DNA of 64,000 nt, from positions 54,001 to 118,000 of the forward strand of contig JAEUMK010000104.1 of the NCBI GenBank assembly GCA_016792565.1, written 5' to 3'. The notes under the pieces were generated by a model, which made no database searches, was not told the origin of the DNA, and saw only the letters and a program-made list of their open reading frames with translations. The DNA comes from Alphaproteobacteria bacterium. Its GTDB lineage: Bacteria; Pseudomonadota; Alphaproteobacteria; Micropepsales; Micropepsaceae. The number at the start of each line of letters is the position of its first letter. Position 1 is the stretch's first letter. The translations under genes and the position numbers were made by a program. This document shows, piece after piece, positions 45,621-54,092 of the stretch.

Positions 45621-46034
45621 GTGAAGATCATCCAGACGGCGGCGCTCTGCGCCGTGCTGTGCGCGCCGGCGGCCTTCGCGGCGGAGATGCCGAAGGCGCA
45701 GCCGGCGCTGATGACGCTGAGCGAGATGGCGGCGAAGTCGCTGGCGGGCGGATACCTCTACGTCGAGACGGGCGAGGCCGGCCGCAAGACCACCCAGAGC
45801 GTCATCCTGAAGCCCGACCTCACCTTCGAGAACTTCATCAACGCCGAGGCCGGCGGCGTGCCGCCGATCTCGGCCTATGGCGGCGGCGTGTGGTTCGCCC
45901 GGATCGCCGCCGACGGGGCGATCGAGGTCGCGCTCGGCCGCAACAAGGACGACACCGATCCGGAGTGGACGATGAAGGTGCTGGCGAACGGAAATCTTCT
46001 GAACGGCGACGAAATCTGGGTGCGCGGCAAATGA
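45621..46034 (+). CDS. Small secreted protein, unknown function
   Basis: The 137-residue product starts at a GTG behind AAAGGGGAAG. A signal peptide ends near ALCAVLCAPAAFA. The mature protein of about 117 residues has no cysteines and a mixed beta pattern, SVILKPDLTFENFINAEAGG and YGGGVWFARIAADGAIEVAL. Its stop overlaps the ATG of the next gene (ATGA), so translation of the two is coupled. I do not recognise the family. Confidence 0.75.
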   Translation: MKIIQTAALCAVLCAPAAFAAEMPKAQPALMTLSEMAAKSLAGGYLYVETGEAGRKTTQSVILKPDLTFENFINAEAGGVPPISAYGGGVWFARIAADGAIEVALGRNKDDTDPEWTMKVLANGNLLNGDEIWVRGK

Positions 46035-46492
46035 GCCGGCCGGTGCTGGCGCGAAGCGCCCTGACGGCCCTGCTCGCCGCCGTTTGGGCGGGCGCATCGT
46101 TCGCCGCCGCCGCCGACTTCCTGTGGATCCGCAATCGCTGGCAGCAGGATGCCTATCTCAACATCGAGCCGGGCTATGTGACGGCGAGCGACGTTGAGGA
46201 CGGCTGGCAGAGCGCCCAATGGACGGTCATCGATGCGCCGGGCGGCTTCGCGTGGATCCAGAACCGCTGGACCGGCTGCTATCTGCACATCGAACGCGGC
46301 AAGGTGGAGTGCACGACCGACGTGCAGCGCGGCTGGCACAGCGCGCAATGGCGCGGCGAGGCCGCCGAGGGCAATTTCTTCCGCCTGCGCAACCGCTGGA
46401 AGAACTGCTACCTCAACATCGAGCGCGGTCCGGTGACGTGCGGCGGCATCAAGGCCGGCTGGCACAGCGCGCAGTGGTCCGTCGAGGAGTAG
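46031..46492 (+). CDS. Secreted three-repeat beta-trefoil (ricin-B-like) protein
   Basis: The 153-residue product has a signal peptide (SALTALLAAVWAGASFA) and then three tandem units of about 40 residues with the pattern (L/I/R)-I/L-(R/Q)-NRW-x-x-x-(A/C)-YL-x-IE-x-G-x-V-x-C/S then GW-(H/Q)-SAQW. Three W-containing repeats of this size are what a single beta-trefoil needs, and GWHSAQW resembles the QxW motif of ricin-B lectins. Sugar binding outside the cell or in the periplasm is therefore plausible but unproven. It shares an ATGA overlap with the upstream secreted protein gene. Confidence 0.78.
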   Translation: MSRPVLARSALTALLAAVWAGASFAAAADFLWIRNRWQQDAYLNIEPGYVTASDVEDGWQSAQWTVIDAPGGFAWIQNRWTGCYLHIERGKVECTTDVQRGWHSAQWRGEAAEGNFFRLRNRWKNCYLNIERGPVTCGGIKAGWHSAQWSVEE

Positions 46493-46508
46493 GGCGCGGG
46501 CCGCAGCG

Positions 46509-46871
46509 ATGACCAAGCCGGCGCCGCACGATGCCTATCTGGCGACCCTGCCGGCCGCGCAGCGCGCCTGTCTTGAGCATCTGCGCCAGGTGATCCGCAC
46601 GGAGGTTCCGGGTGCCGAAGAGGTGATGTCCTATGCCATGCCGGGCTTCCGGCTGCCGGGCTCGAAGGTCTTCGCCGGCTACGCGGCGCGGAAGAACTGC
46701 GGCTACTACCCGCATTCGGGCGCGATCCTGAAGCGGTTCGAGGCCGAGCTGAAGGGGCGCAACTGGAGCGCCGGGGCGGTGCAATTCACGCCCGAGAGTC
46801 CGCTTCCCGACGAGCTGGTGCGCCGCCTGGTGCGCGCCCGGCTGGAGGAGATCGCGGCCGAGAAGCGCTGA
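46509..46871 (+). CDS. DUF1801 (YdhG-like) protein
   Basis: The 120-residue cytosolic protein has the DUF1801 pattern: LRQVIRTEVPGAEEVMSYAM followed by PGFRLPGSKVFAGYAARKNC and a final helix. Members have a small alpha/beta fold related to iron-chaperone-like proteins, with unclear function. It starts 16 bases after the trefoil gene but lacks a signal peptide, so it may be only a neighbour. Confidence 0.82.
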   Translation: MTKPAPHDAYLATLPAAQRACLEHLRQVIRTEVPGAEEVMSYAMPGFRLPGSKVFAGYAARKNCGYYPHSGAILKRFEAELKGRNWSAGAVQFTPESPLPDELVRRLVRARLEEIAAEKR

Positions 46872-46889
46872 AAGCCCCCCGGCCCGGGC

Positions 46890-47102
46890 CTAGACCTTCT
46901 TCAGGAACTCGGTCTTGAGGACGAGGCCCTTCACCTTCTCGACATTGCACTCGATCTGGCCGGGGTCGTCGGTGAGGCGGATGTTCTTGGCCACCGTGCC
47001 GCGCTTCAGCGTCACCGAGGTGCCCTTCACCTTCAGGTCCTTGACGACCATGACGCTGTCGCCATCCTTGAGGAGGTTGCCGTTGCTGTCTTTGACGTCC
47101 AT
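46890..47102 (-). CDS. Short PhnA/YjdM-like protein
   Basis: The 70-residue product corresponds to the C-terminal domain of PhnA/YjdM proteins (DSNGNLLKDGDSVMVVKDLK, VKGTSVTLKRGTVAKNIRL). The N-terminal zinc ribbon found in full-length PhnA (about 110 residues) is missing; short versions are common in Alphaproteobacteria, so this need not be a truncation. The name refers to an old link to phosphonate genes; the true role is unknown. The ATG at 47102 starts the domain. Confidence 0.85.
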   Translation of the reverse strand: MDVKDSNGNLLKDGDSVMVVKDLKVKGTSVTLKRGTVAKNIRLTDDPGQIECNVEKVKGLVLKTEFLKKV

Positions 47103-47207
47103 GGCGCGCGCTCCGATTGTGCAGGCGCCTTGTGGCACGAACGGCGCCGGCGCGAAGGCGAAATCGACCGGCGCGTCCGGGCCCTGGCGGCCCGGACGCC
47201 CGCGGCG

Positions 47208-47738
47208 TCAGGCCATATCCTGCGTCAGGAAATCGACGACATAGCCGCTGGAATCGGGAGCGAGACATACGCGGTCGTGCTCGCTCGCCTTGTAGCAGAG
47301 CATCGGGGCCTTGGCGGCGCGGATCGCCTCGTAGTCCTCGGGCGGCAGCGTCGTCGTGAAGCCTTCGGTGCCCGCCGCCGGAGCGGTGTCGCTGGTGGTG
47401 ATCTCGACCTTGATCCATTCGTCGAGGAAGGCGCCGAGCTGGGCGGCGGGGACGGGGGCCATGGTGTGGCCGGCGTCGTAGCTGGCAGCAACCACGGGAG
47501 CGGCATAGACCGTGACCGGAACGCCCTCGACGGTGTGGATGGTGAGCACGACGATCGCGTGGCGGCAATTGTCGCCGCCGCCTTCGGGTGCGACCGGGCC
47601 GGAGAACGAGGTCGCGGTGACGATGTCGCCGGGGCTGGTGAAGGTGACGGTGGCGCTGCGCGTCTGGGCGCAGGGATCGGCGGCGGAGGCGGCGCCGGCC
47701 AGAACGAACGCGGCGGCGACGGCAGTCAGAATCTTCAT
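47208..47738 (-). CDS. Secreted protein of unknown function, paralogue of the 45041-45604 gene
   Basis: The 176-residue product has a signal peptide (LTAVAAAFVLAGAASA) and four cysteines in the mature chain. The middle contains FLDEWIKVEITTSDTAPAAG and the C-terminal half YEAIRAAKAPMLCYKASEHD, which match the gene at 45041-45604 in order and spacing. It stands alone between the phnA-like and lrp genes. GGAGCATG-like sequence precedes the ATG. Function unknown. Confidence 0.75.
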   Translation of the reverse strand: MKILTAVAAAFVLAGAASAADPCAQTRSATVTFTSPGDIVTATSFSGPVAPEGGGDNCRHAIVVLTIHTVEGVPVTVYAAPVVAASYDAGHTMAPVPAAQLGAFLDEWIKVEITTSDTAPAAGTEGFTTTLPPEDYEAIRAAKAPMLCYKASEHDRVCLAPDSSGYVVDFLTQDMA

Positions 47739-47837
47739 GTCATGCTCCTTGAGGACGGCCCCAGCCGCTCGGCACGACTTTGTTGTGCGGCCGCCGTAAA
47801 GTCCATGGCGGACGCTGCGCCCGTTCGCCTCAGGCGC

Positions 47838-48263
47838 TCAGCGCTCGGCCTTCACGCTGAGGACGATGGACGACATCGTGCGCTGAATGCCGTTCAGGCG
47901 GCCGATATGATCGAGCAGCGTGTCGAGGCGCTCGGTGGTGTCGGCGGCGATCTCGGCGATGAGGTCGAATTCGCCGGAGATGGTGGCGAGGCGCTTCAGT
48001 TCCGGCAAGGCCTTGAGGTCGGCGACGACGCGCTCGGCCGCCTTGGGATCGACGCTGAGCATGACATGGGCGCGGATCAGCCGCCGCCCGGCCGCGCCGC
48101 CGCGGCGGATCGTGTAGCCGCGAATCTCGCCGCTGCGTTCAAGCCGGGCGAGGCGGTCCTGGACGGTGGAGCGGGCGAGCTTCAGCCGGGCGGCGAGCGC
48201 CGTGACGCTGGTGCGGGCGTCGGCTTCCAGAAGGTCGAGCAGCCGGTGATCGGTGGCGTCCAT
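47838..48263 (-). CDS. Lrp/AsnC-family regulator
   Basis: The 141-residue protein has an N-terminal HTH (LLEADARTSVTALAARLKLA, RSTVQDRLARLERSG) and a C-terminal RAM ligand-binding domain (about residues 65-138, with ISGEFDLIAEIAADTTERLD). Such regulators form octamers and bind amino acids. It is divergent from the saccharopine dehydrogenase gene, with a perfect palindrome between, so it most likely controls that pathway, with lysine or a derivative as ligand. Confidence 0.92.
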   Translation of the reverse strand: MDATDHRLLDLLEADARTSVTALAARLKLARSTVQDRLARLERSGEIRGYTIRRGGAAGRRLIRAHVMLSVDPKAAERVVADLKALPELKRLATISGEFDLIAEIAADTTERLDTLLDHIGRLNGIQRTMSSIVLSVKAER

Positions 48264-48276
48264 GGCCGGACCCGCA

Positions 48277-48300
48277 ATTGTGACGGAATGCCGTCATAAT
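48277..48300. promoter_or_regulatory. Palindromic operator between the Lrp and saccharopine dehydrogenase genes
   Basis: TGACGG-AATG-CCGTCA (48281-48296) is perfect, and the symmetry extends to ATTG...TAAT on both sides with one mismatch. It lies 13 bases from the lrp start and about 90 bases upstream of the dehydrogenase gene. It fits an Lrp/AsnC operator that represses its own gene and controls the divergent one. Confidence 0.72.
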
Positions 48301-48390
48301 AACGGATCAATCACCACATTTCGACGGTTTTTATGCTGCAATCCGGCGGCGGCGGACGGCATGGTCGGGGGAGACCAAGGAGCGATCCCC

Positions 48391-49470
48391 ATGAAGAAGA
48401 TTCTGCTCGTCGGCGGCGGCAAGATCGGATCGGCGATCGCCGACCTGCTCGGCCCGACCGGCGACTACGCGCTGACCGTCGCCGACCGCGACGTGGCGAG
48501 CCTCGCCCGCCTGAGCGCGCCGAACGCGACGCCGCTGCGCATGGACATCGCCCATGCCGCGGCGCTCGCCGCCGCCGCCAAGGGCCACGACATGGTGCTG
48601 AGCGCCGCGCCCTACACGCTGACCCCGGTCATCGCGGCGGCCGCCAAGGAGGCGGGCGCGCATTATTTCGACCTGACCGAGGACGTGGAATCGACCCGCG
48701 TCGTCAAGCAGCTCGCCGACGGCGCGGCGTCGGCCTTCGTGCCGCAATGCGGCCTCGCGCCCGGCTATATCTCGATCTGCGCCGCCGACATCGCGCGCCG
48801 CTTCGACAGCTTGCGCGAAGTGCAGATGCGGGTCGGCGCGCTGCCGGTGTTTCCGACCAATGCGCTGAAATACAATCTCACCTGGTCGACCGACGGCCTC
48901 ATCAACGAATACTGCAACCCATGCGAATCCATCCGCGACGGCGAGCTGATCGAAGTGCCGGCTCTGGAGGAGCTGGAGGCGTTCTCGCTGGACGGCGTGG
49001 AGTACGAGGCGTTCAACACCTCGGGCGGCCTCGGCACGCTGTGCGAGACGCTGAAGGGCAAGGTCGAGAACCTCAACTACAAGACCGTGCGCTATCCCGG
49101 CCACCGCGACATCGTGAAGATGCTGGTGCGCGATCTTCGCCTCGCCTATCGCCGCGACCTCCTGAAGGACGTGCTGGAGGCCTCGATCCCGATCACCTTC
49201 CAGGACGTGGTGCTGGTGTTCGTCACCGTCTCGGGCGAGCGCGACGGGCGGTTGACCCAGGAAAGCTACGCCCGGAAGGTCTATGCCCAGACGGTGGAGG
49301 GCAAGCTGATGAGCGCGATCCAGATCACGACGGCGGCGGGCATCTGCGCGATGGTCGACCTGATGGCCGAGGGCCGACTGCCGCAGAAGGGCTTCGTGCG
49401 GCAGGAGGAGACGCGGCTCGCCGATTTCCACGCCAATCGCTTCGGCCGCTACTACGCGCAAGGCCAGTAA
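48391..49470 (+). CDS. Saccharopine dehydrogenase family protein
   Basis: The 359-residue protein starts with a Rossmann motif, ILLVGGGKIGSAIADLL, and has the saccharopine dehydrogenase C-terminal domain (FVPQCGLAPGYISI, LKYNLTWSTDGLINEYCNPC). Enzymes of this type convert saccharopine to glutamate and 2-aminoadipate-6-semialdehyde with NAD(P)+. AAGGAG precedes the ATG. The ALDH7-type dehydrogenase 3 kb downstream could oxidise the semialdehyde, which together with the Lrp regulator suggests lysine catabolism by the saccharopine route. A homospermidine/carboxynorspermidine role is less likely. Confidence 0.87.
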   Translation: MKKILLVGGGKIGSAIADLLGPTGDYALTVADRDVASLARLSAPNATPLRMDIAHAAALAAAAKGHDMVLSAAPYTLTPVIAAAAKEAGAHYFDLTEDVESTRVVKQLADGAASAFVPQCGLAPGYISICAADIARRFDSLREVQMRVGALPVFPTNALKYNLTWSTDGLINEYCNPCESIRDGELIEVPALEELEAFSLDGVEYEAFNTSGGLGTLCETLKGKVENLNYKTVRYPGHRDIVKMLVRDLRLAYRRDLLKDVLEASIPITFQDVVLVFVTVSGERDGRLTQESYARKVYAQTVEGKLMSAIQITTAAGICAMVDLMAEGRLPQKGFVRQEETRLADFHANRFGRYYAQGQ

Positions 49471-49473
49471 GCC

Positions 49474-51129
49474 ATGCGCACCGGCGCGGAGATCCTGATC
49501 GACCAGCTGATCCTGAACGGCGCGGACACGGCGTTCGGGGTGCCGGGCGAATCCTATCTCGCCGTTCTGGACGCGATCCACGGCCGCCGGGATCGCTTCC
49601 GCTTCGTCGCCTGCCGCCAGGAGGGCGGGGCGGCGTTCATGGCGGAGGCGTGGGGCAAGCTGACCGGGCGGCCCGGCATCGCCTTCGCGACGCGCGGTCC
49701 CGGCGCCACCAACGCGGCGATCGGCGTCCACACCGCGATGCAGGATTCGACGCCGATGATCCTCTTCATCGGACAGGTCGGATCGGGCGATAGCGAACGC
49801 GAGGCGTTCCAGGAGGTCGACTATCGCCGCTTCTTCTCGCCCATCGCCAAATGGGCGGCGCAGATCGACCGCGCCGACCGCGTGCCCGAGTTCGTCCAGC
49901 GCGCCTACGCGGTGGCGATGGCCGGGCGGCCGGGGCCGGTCGTGCTGGCGCTGCCCGAGGACATGCTGACCGCGCAGGCCGAGGTCGCGGACGGCAGGCG
50001 GATCGAAGCGGCCGGCGCAGCCCCGCGCCCCGCCGACATGACGGGGCTGAAGGCGATGCTGGCGGCGGCGCGGCGGCCGCTGGCGATCCTCGGCGGGCCG
50101 GGCTGGACGCAAAGCGCGGCGGACGGCGTGCGCGGCTTTCTGGAGCGCTGGTCGCTGCCGGCGGCGACCTCGTTCCGCGCCAAGGACCGGCTCGACAATG
50201 CGCATCCGCTCTACGTCGGCGATCTCGGCATCGGGGCCGATCCGAAGCTGATCGCTCGCGTCGCCGAGAGCGACCTTCTGCTGGTCATCGGGGCGCGGCT
50301 CGACGAGATGACGACCGGCGGCTACGAGCGCATCGCCGTGCCGCTGGCCGCGCAGGGCCTCGTTCATGTCCATCCGGGCCCGGACGAACTCCACCGCGTG
50401 ACGCGAGCCGATCTGGCGATCTGCGCGGATATGGCGTCGTTCGCGGCGGCGCTGGCGGAGCTTTCGCCGGACGCGCCGCCGGTCTGGGCGGGCGAGGCGC
50501 AAGAGGCCCGCGCCGCCTATGAGGCGTTCATCCGTCCGGTCTCGCCGCCGGGCGCGGTCAATCCCTCGGCGATCTTCGCCTTTCTGCGCGAGCGGCTGCC
50601 GGAGGATGCGATCCTCACCAACGGGGCGGGGAACTATGCCGGGTGGCTGCACCGCTTCCACCTGCACCGGCGGCCGGGGACGCAGCTCGCGCCGCAGTCA
50701 GGGGCGATGGGCTATGGCCTTCCCGCCGCGATCGCTGCGAAGCTGAAGCACCCCGAGCGGGTCGTCATCGCCAATGCCGGCGACGGCTGCTTCCTGATGA
50801 ACGGGCAGGAGATGGCGACGGCCGTGCAGTACGGCGCGGCGGTCGTCGTGCTGGTCTGGGACAACGGCTCCTACGGGACGATCCGCATGCACCAGGAGCG
50901 GCACTATCCCGGCCGCGTCTCGGGCACCGATCTCCGCAATCCGGACTTCGCGGCGCTGGCGCGGAGCTATGGCGCGGCAGGGTTCTCGGTGACGGAGACA
51001 GCGACCTTCGCGCCGGCCTTCGAGGCGGCGCTCGCCACGGGCGGGCCGGCGCTGATCCACATCAGGACGGATGTCGAGGCGATCACCCCGGCGACGACGA
51101 TCAGCGCCCTCAGGGCGGCGGCACGATGA
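49474..51129 (+). CDS. Thiamine-diphosphate-dependent enzyme, acetolactate synthase-like
   Basis: The 551-residue protein has the three-domain ThDP fold: N-terminal PYR domain with the catalytic glutamate in CRQEGGAAFMAEAWGKLTG, a central domain, and a C-terminal PP domain with NAGDGCFLMNGQEMATAVQY and WDNGSYGTIRMHQ. It resembles acetolactate synthase large subunits and 2-keto acid decarboxylases; no small subunit is present. It follows the saccharopine dehydrogenase by 3 bases, so it probably works in the same pathway, perhaps on a 2-keto acid from lysine. That assignment is inference. Confidence 0.88.
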   Translation: MRTGAEILIDQLILNGADTAFGVPGESYLAVLDAIHGRRDRFRFVACRQEGGAAFMAEAWGKLTGRPGIAFATRGPGATNAAIGVHTAMQDSTPMILFIGQVGSGDSEREAFQEVDYRRFFSPIAKWAAQIDRADRVPEFVQRAYAVAMAGRPGPVVLALPEDMLTAQAEVADGRRIEAAGAAPRPADMTGLKAMLAAARRPLAILGGPGWTQSAADGVRGFLERWSLPAATSFRAKDRLDNAHPLYVGDLGIGADPKLIARVAESDLLLVIGARLDEMTTGGYERIAVPLAAQGLVHVHPGPDELHRVTRADLAICADMASFAAALAELSPDAPPVWAGEAQEARAAYEAFIRPVSPPGAVNPSAIFAFLRERLPEDAILTNGAGNYAGWLHRFHLHRRPGTQLAPQSGAMGYGLPAAIAAKLKHPERVVIANAGDGCFLMNGQEMATAVQYGAAVVVLVWDNGSYGTIRMHQERHYPGRVSGTDLRNPDFAALARSYGAAGFSVTETATFAPAFEAALATGGPALIHIRTDVEAITPATTISALRAAAR

Positions 51130-51152
51130 CCGCCCCCAGGAGCCTGATCCGG

Positions 51153-51182
51153 CCGGGCGCGCCGCGCGGCGGCGCGGCCCGG
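51153..51182. terminator. GC-rich stem-loop between convergent genes
   Basis: CCGGGCGCGCC pairs with GGCGCGGCCCGG, with one bulged base and a 7-base loop. It lies between the convergent ends of the ThDP enzyme and TMEM43-like genes and could end both. No T-run is present, so Rho may assist. Confidence 0.5.
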
Positions 51183-51200
51183 ACCAGAGGCGACGGCGGA

Positions 51201-52373
51201 TCAGGCCGCCGCAGGCGCAGGCTTGCGCTTACGGCCCCAGCCGAACCAGTAGATGATGCCGCCCGCCACGACGAGCAGGGCGATACCGATCAGCGGCCGG
51301 TAGACCACCCAGGCCAGCGCGATCACGATGAGGCCGAGCGGCACGCCGAGCGCGAAGGCGATCACCGAGATGCCGCCGCCGACGATGTTGGCAATGAACG
51401 GCACGACGTTCGCGATGGCGCGCAGCGGCGCAAGGATGAGGCCGAAGCCCATGCAGAGGCCGACGATGCCGGCGCCGCGCAGGATCCAGGTCATCATGTT
51501 CTCGGCCGACTGCTGATCCTCGATCATCATCGCCGCCGTCTTGTCGCCGAGCGACAGGCGGTAGATCTCGTAGCCGTTCGGCGCGCGCCAGGGCTCCAGC
51601 CCCGGACCCTGCTGGCGGGCGAGGACCGAGACGGTCTGCGGCGAGGCGAGATAGGTGTAGGTAACGCGCATGTCGCCGATCTTGGGCTCTTCCGGCATAC
51701 CCTCGCCGGCGTAGTAGCCCTGCGCCGTCGGCGTCCAGCCCGAAGGCTCGGCGATCGGCTTGGGCGTCGCGTCGCCCGAGAGCTGGCCGAGCAAGGCGGG
51801 CTTCAGCTTGTAGCCGCCGAGCGTCGCGTCGGCGGCCTCGAAGTCGGCCGACTTGAGCGTCATCGGCGGATTGACCAGGGGCGCGCCGACCTTGCGGCTT
51901 TCGGCGGCGCTGGCGCCGGCGTTGAACTTGGAGGAGTCGATCGGCGAGGTCGACCATTCCCGCTTGTAGGAATAGGTCGTCGTCGTCGTCTCGCCGCCGC
52001 CGAGCTTCTCCTCGGTCTTGGTCGAGGTCTCTTCCTTCCACTGGTACATCTCGACCTTGCGGCTGACGACGAGCGCGTCGGCGAAGGCGATGCCGAGATC
52101 GGCGTCGGCGACGGGTGCGACCGACTTGGCCTCGCCGGTCATGTGCACGAGCTTTCCGTCATTGGCGGCGTCCGGCGTGGTGCCGGTGAGCGAGATCGCC
52201 GCGTCGGTCGCGGCGCTGAGGCCCTTCTCGGCGGTGACGGCGCGGCCTTCGTTCCACCACAGAAGGCCGCAGCAGGCGACGATCAGGACGAAGCCGCCGA
52301 CGATGCCGCCGAACGAGTTCCCGAGACGCTGGAAATACGACTTGTTGGTCGTGACGGTATACGGATCGCTCAT
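51201..52373 (-). CDS. TMEM43-family membrane protein
   Basis: The 390-residue protein has an N-terminal membrane helix (about residues 22-42), a large extracytoplasmic domain, and three further helices at the C-terminus (about 305-380). The blocks GGFVLIVACCGLLWWNEGRA and EEPKIGDMRVTYTYL match the TMEM43/LUMA family, whose bacterial members have no known function. The ATG at 52373 starts the family N-terminus. It separates the ThDP enzyme from the ALDH gene and points the other way. Confidence 0.87.
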   Translation of the reverse strand: MSDPYTVTTNKSYFQRLGNSFGGIVGGFVLIVACCGLLWWNEGRAVTAEKGLSAATDAAISLTGTTPDAANDGKLVHMTGEAKSVAPVADADLGIAFADALVVSRKVEMYQWKEETSTKTEEKLGGGETTTTTYSYKREWSTSPIDSSKFNAGASAAESRKVGAPLVNPPMTLKSADFEAADATLGGYKLKPALLGQLSGDATPKPIAEPSGWTPTAQGYYAGEGMPEEPKIGDMRVTYTYLASPQTVSVLARQQGPGLEPWRAPNGYEIYRLSLGDKTAAMMIEDQQSAENMMTWILRGAGIVGLCMGFGLILAPLRAIANVVPFIANIVGGGISVIAFALGVPLGLIVIALAWVVYRPLIGIALLVVAGGIIYWFGWGRKRKPAPAAA

Positions 52374-52490
52374 AACCGACGCTCCCCCAGAGCAGATGCA
52401 AATCACTGACGGGACAATCTAACCAGCCGCCCGGCGCAACGCTCGCGTTTTTTCGCGGCGCCGCCGCGGCGGCCCGAAAGGACTGAAGCC

Positions 52491-53984
52491 ATGACCCGAC
52501 ACTCGGACATCCTCGCCGCCTTCGGCATCCCCGCTTCCGGGGACGTGACGGTGCGTTCGCCGGCCGATGGGCTGCCGCTCGGGCGCGTCGCCTACGACAC
52601 CGCGGAGTCGATCGAGACCAAGGTCGCGTCGGCCCAAGCCGCCTTTCTCGCCTGGCGCGAGGTTCCAGCCCCGCGCCGCGGCGAGCTGGTACGCCTGTTC
52701 GGCGAGGAGCTGCGCACGCACAAGGCGGCGCTCGGGCGCCTGGTCAGCCTGGAGAGCGGCAAGATCCTGCAGGAAGGCCTCGGCGAGGTGCAGGAAATGA
52801 TCGACATCTGCGACTTCGCGGTCGGCCTGTCGCGCCAGCTCTACGGCCTCACCATCGCCTCGGAACGGCCCGGCCACCGGATGATGGAGACCTGGCACCC
52901 GCTGGGGCCGGTGGCGATCATCTCGGCCTTCAATTTCCCCGTCGCCGTCTGGGCATGGAACGCGGCGCTCGCCCTCGTCTGCGGCGATCCGGCGATCTGG
53001 AAGCCGTCGGAGAAGACGCCGCTGTGCGCGCTGGCGACACAGGCGCTTTTCGATACCGCGCTGGCGCGCTTTGGCGATGCGCCGGCGGGTCTGTCGGCGG
53101 TCGTGCTTGGCCTTTCGGATGCAGGCCGCACGCTCGCCGCCGACCCGCGCATTCCGCTGGTCAGCGCCACCGGCTCGACGCGGATGGGCCGCGCGGTCGG
53201 TCCGGTCGTGGCGGAACGCTTCGGGCGCGCCCTGCTGGAACTCGGCGGCAACAATGCGATGATCGTGATGCCGAGCGCCGATCTGGAGCTGGCGGTCCGG
53301 GCGATCCTCTTCGCGGCCGTCGGCACGGCCGGGCAGCGCTGCACGACGCTGCGCCGCCTGCTGGTGCACAAGGACGTCTACGACGCGCTGATCCCGCGCC
53401 TCAAGGCCGCCTATGCGCGCGTCAGGGTCGGCCATCCGCTGGAGGCGGGCACGCTTGTCGGCCCGCTGATCGACGCGGCTTCCTTCCAGGCCATGGAGGC
53501 GGCTCTGGCGTCGGCGGCGGCCGACGGCGGCGTCGTGACGGGTGGCGGGCAGATTCTCGCCGACCTCCACCCCGGCGCCTTCTATGCCCGCCCGGCGCTG
53601 GTCGAGATGCCGGCCCAGCACGGCGTCATGCTGCAGGAGACCTTCGCGCCCATCCTCTATGTGGCGAAGATCGGCTCCCTGGAGGAGGGGCTGACGCTCC
53701 AGAACGGCGTCAAGCAGGGCCTCTCGTCCTGCATCTTCACCCGCGACATGCAGGAGGCCGAACGCTTCGTCTCGGCCTCGGGCAGCGATTGCGGCATCGC
53801 CAACGTCAATATCGGTCCCTCTGGCGCCGAGATCGGCGGGGCGTTCGGCGGCGAGAAGGAAACGGGCGGCGGGCGCGAATCCGGTTCCGACAGCTGGAAG
53901 GCCTATATGCGGCGGCAAACGGCGACCGTGAACTACTCCAACGCGCTGCCGCTGGCGCAGGGGATCCAGTTCGACGCCGGGTGA
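52491..53984 (+). CDS. amaB: ALDH7-type aldehyde dehydrogenase (2-aminoadipate semialdehyde dehydrogenase)
   Basis: The 497-residue protein is an antiquitin/AmaB-type dehydrogenase. The NAD-binding block is PVAIISAFNFPVAVW, the general-base glutamate lies in ELGGNNAMIVM, the catalytic cysteine in VGTAGQRCTTLRR, and the end has GAFGGEKETGGGRESGSDSW, characteristic of ALDH7. It oxidises 2-aminoadipate-6-semialdehyde to 2-aminoadipate. Its location near a saccharopine dehydrogenase supports lysine degradation. It has its own promoter region, 117 bases after the divergent TMEM43 gene. Confidence 0.9.
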   Translation: MTRHSDILAAFGIPASGDVTVRSPADGLPLGRVAYDTAESIETKVASAQAAFLAWREVPAPRRGELVRLFGEELRTHKAALGRLVSLESGKILQEGLGEVQEMIDICDFAVGLSRQLYGLTIASERPGHRMMETWHPLGPVAIISAFNFPVAVWAWNAALALVCGDPAIWKPSEKTPLCALATQALFDTALARFGDAPAGLSAVVLGLSDAGRTLAADPRIPLVSATGSTRMGRAVGPVVAERFGRALLELGGNNAMIVMPSADLELAVRAILFAAVGTAGQRCTTLRRLLVHKDVYDALIPRLKAAYARVRVGHPLEAGTLVGPLIDAASFQAMEAALASAAADGGVVTGGGQILADLHPGAFYARPALVEMPAQHGVMLQETFAPILYVAKIGSLEEGLTLQNGVKQGLSSCIFTRDMQEAERFVSASGSDCGIANVNIGPSGAEIGGAFGGEKETGGGRESGSDSWKAYMRRQTATVNYSNALPLAQGIQFDAG

Positions 53985-54092
53985 ACGGCGCGTTTCGGGC
54001 TTGTCCGGCGACGGAATCGGGGGTCCTGTGGCGTTCGATCACTACGCGCGGCCGGCCGTCATGGGGACGACCCGCCGCGCGCCGGAACCGCC

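Noticed and set aside
48331..50667. 778-codon minus-strand frame over saccharopine dehydrogenase and ThDP enzyme genes
   Set aside because: Both plus-strand genes have full motifs and ribosome sites; the minus frame has no recognisable domain.
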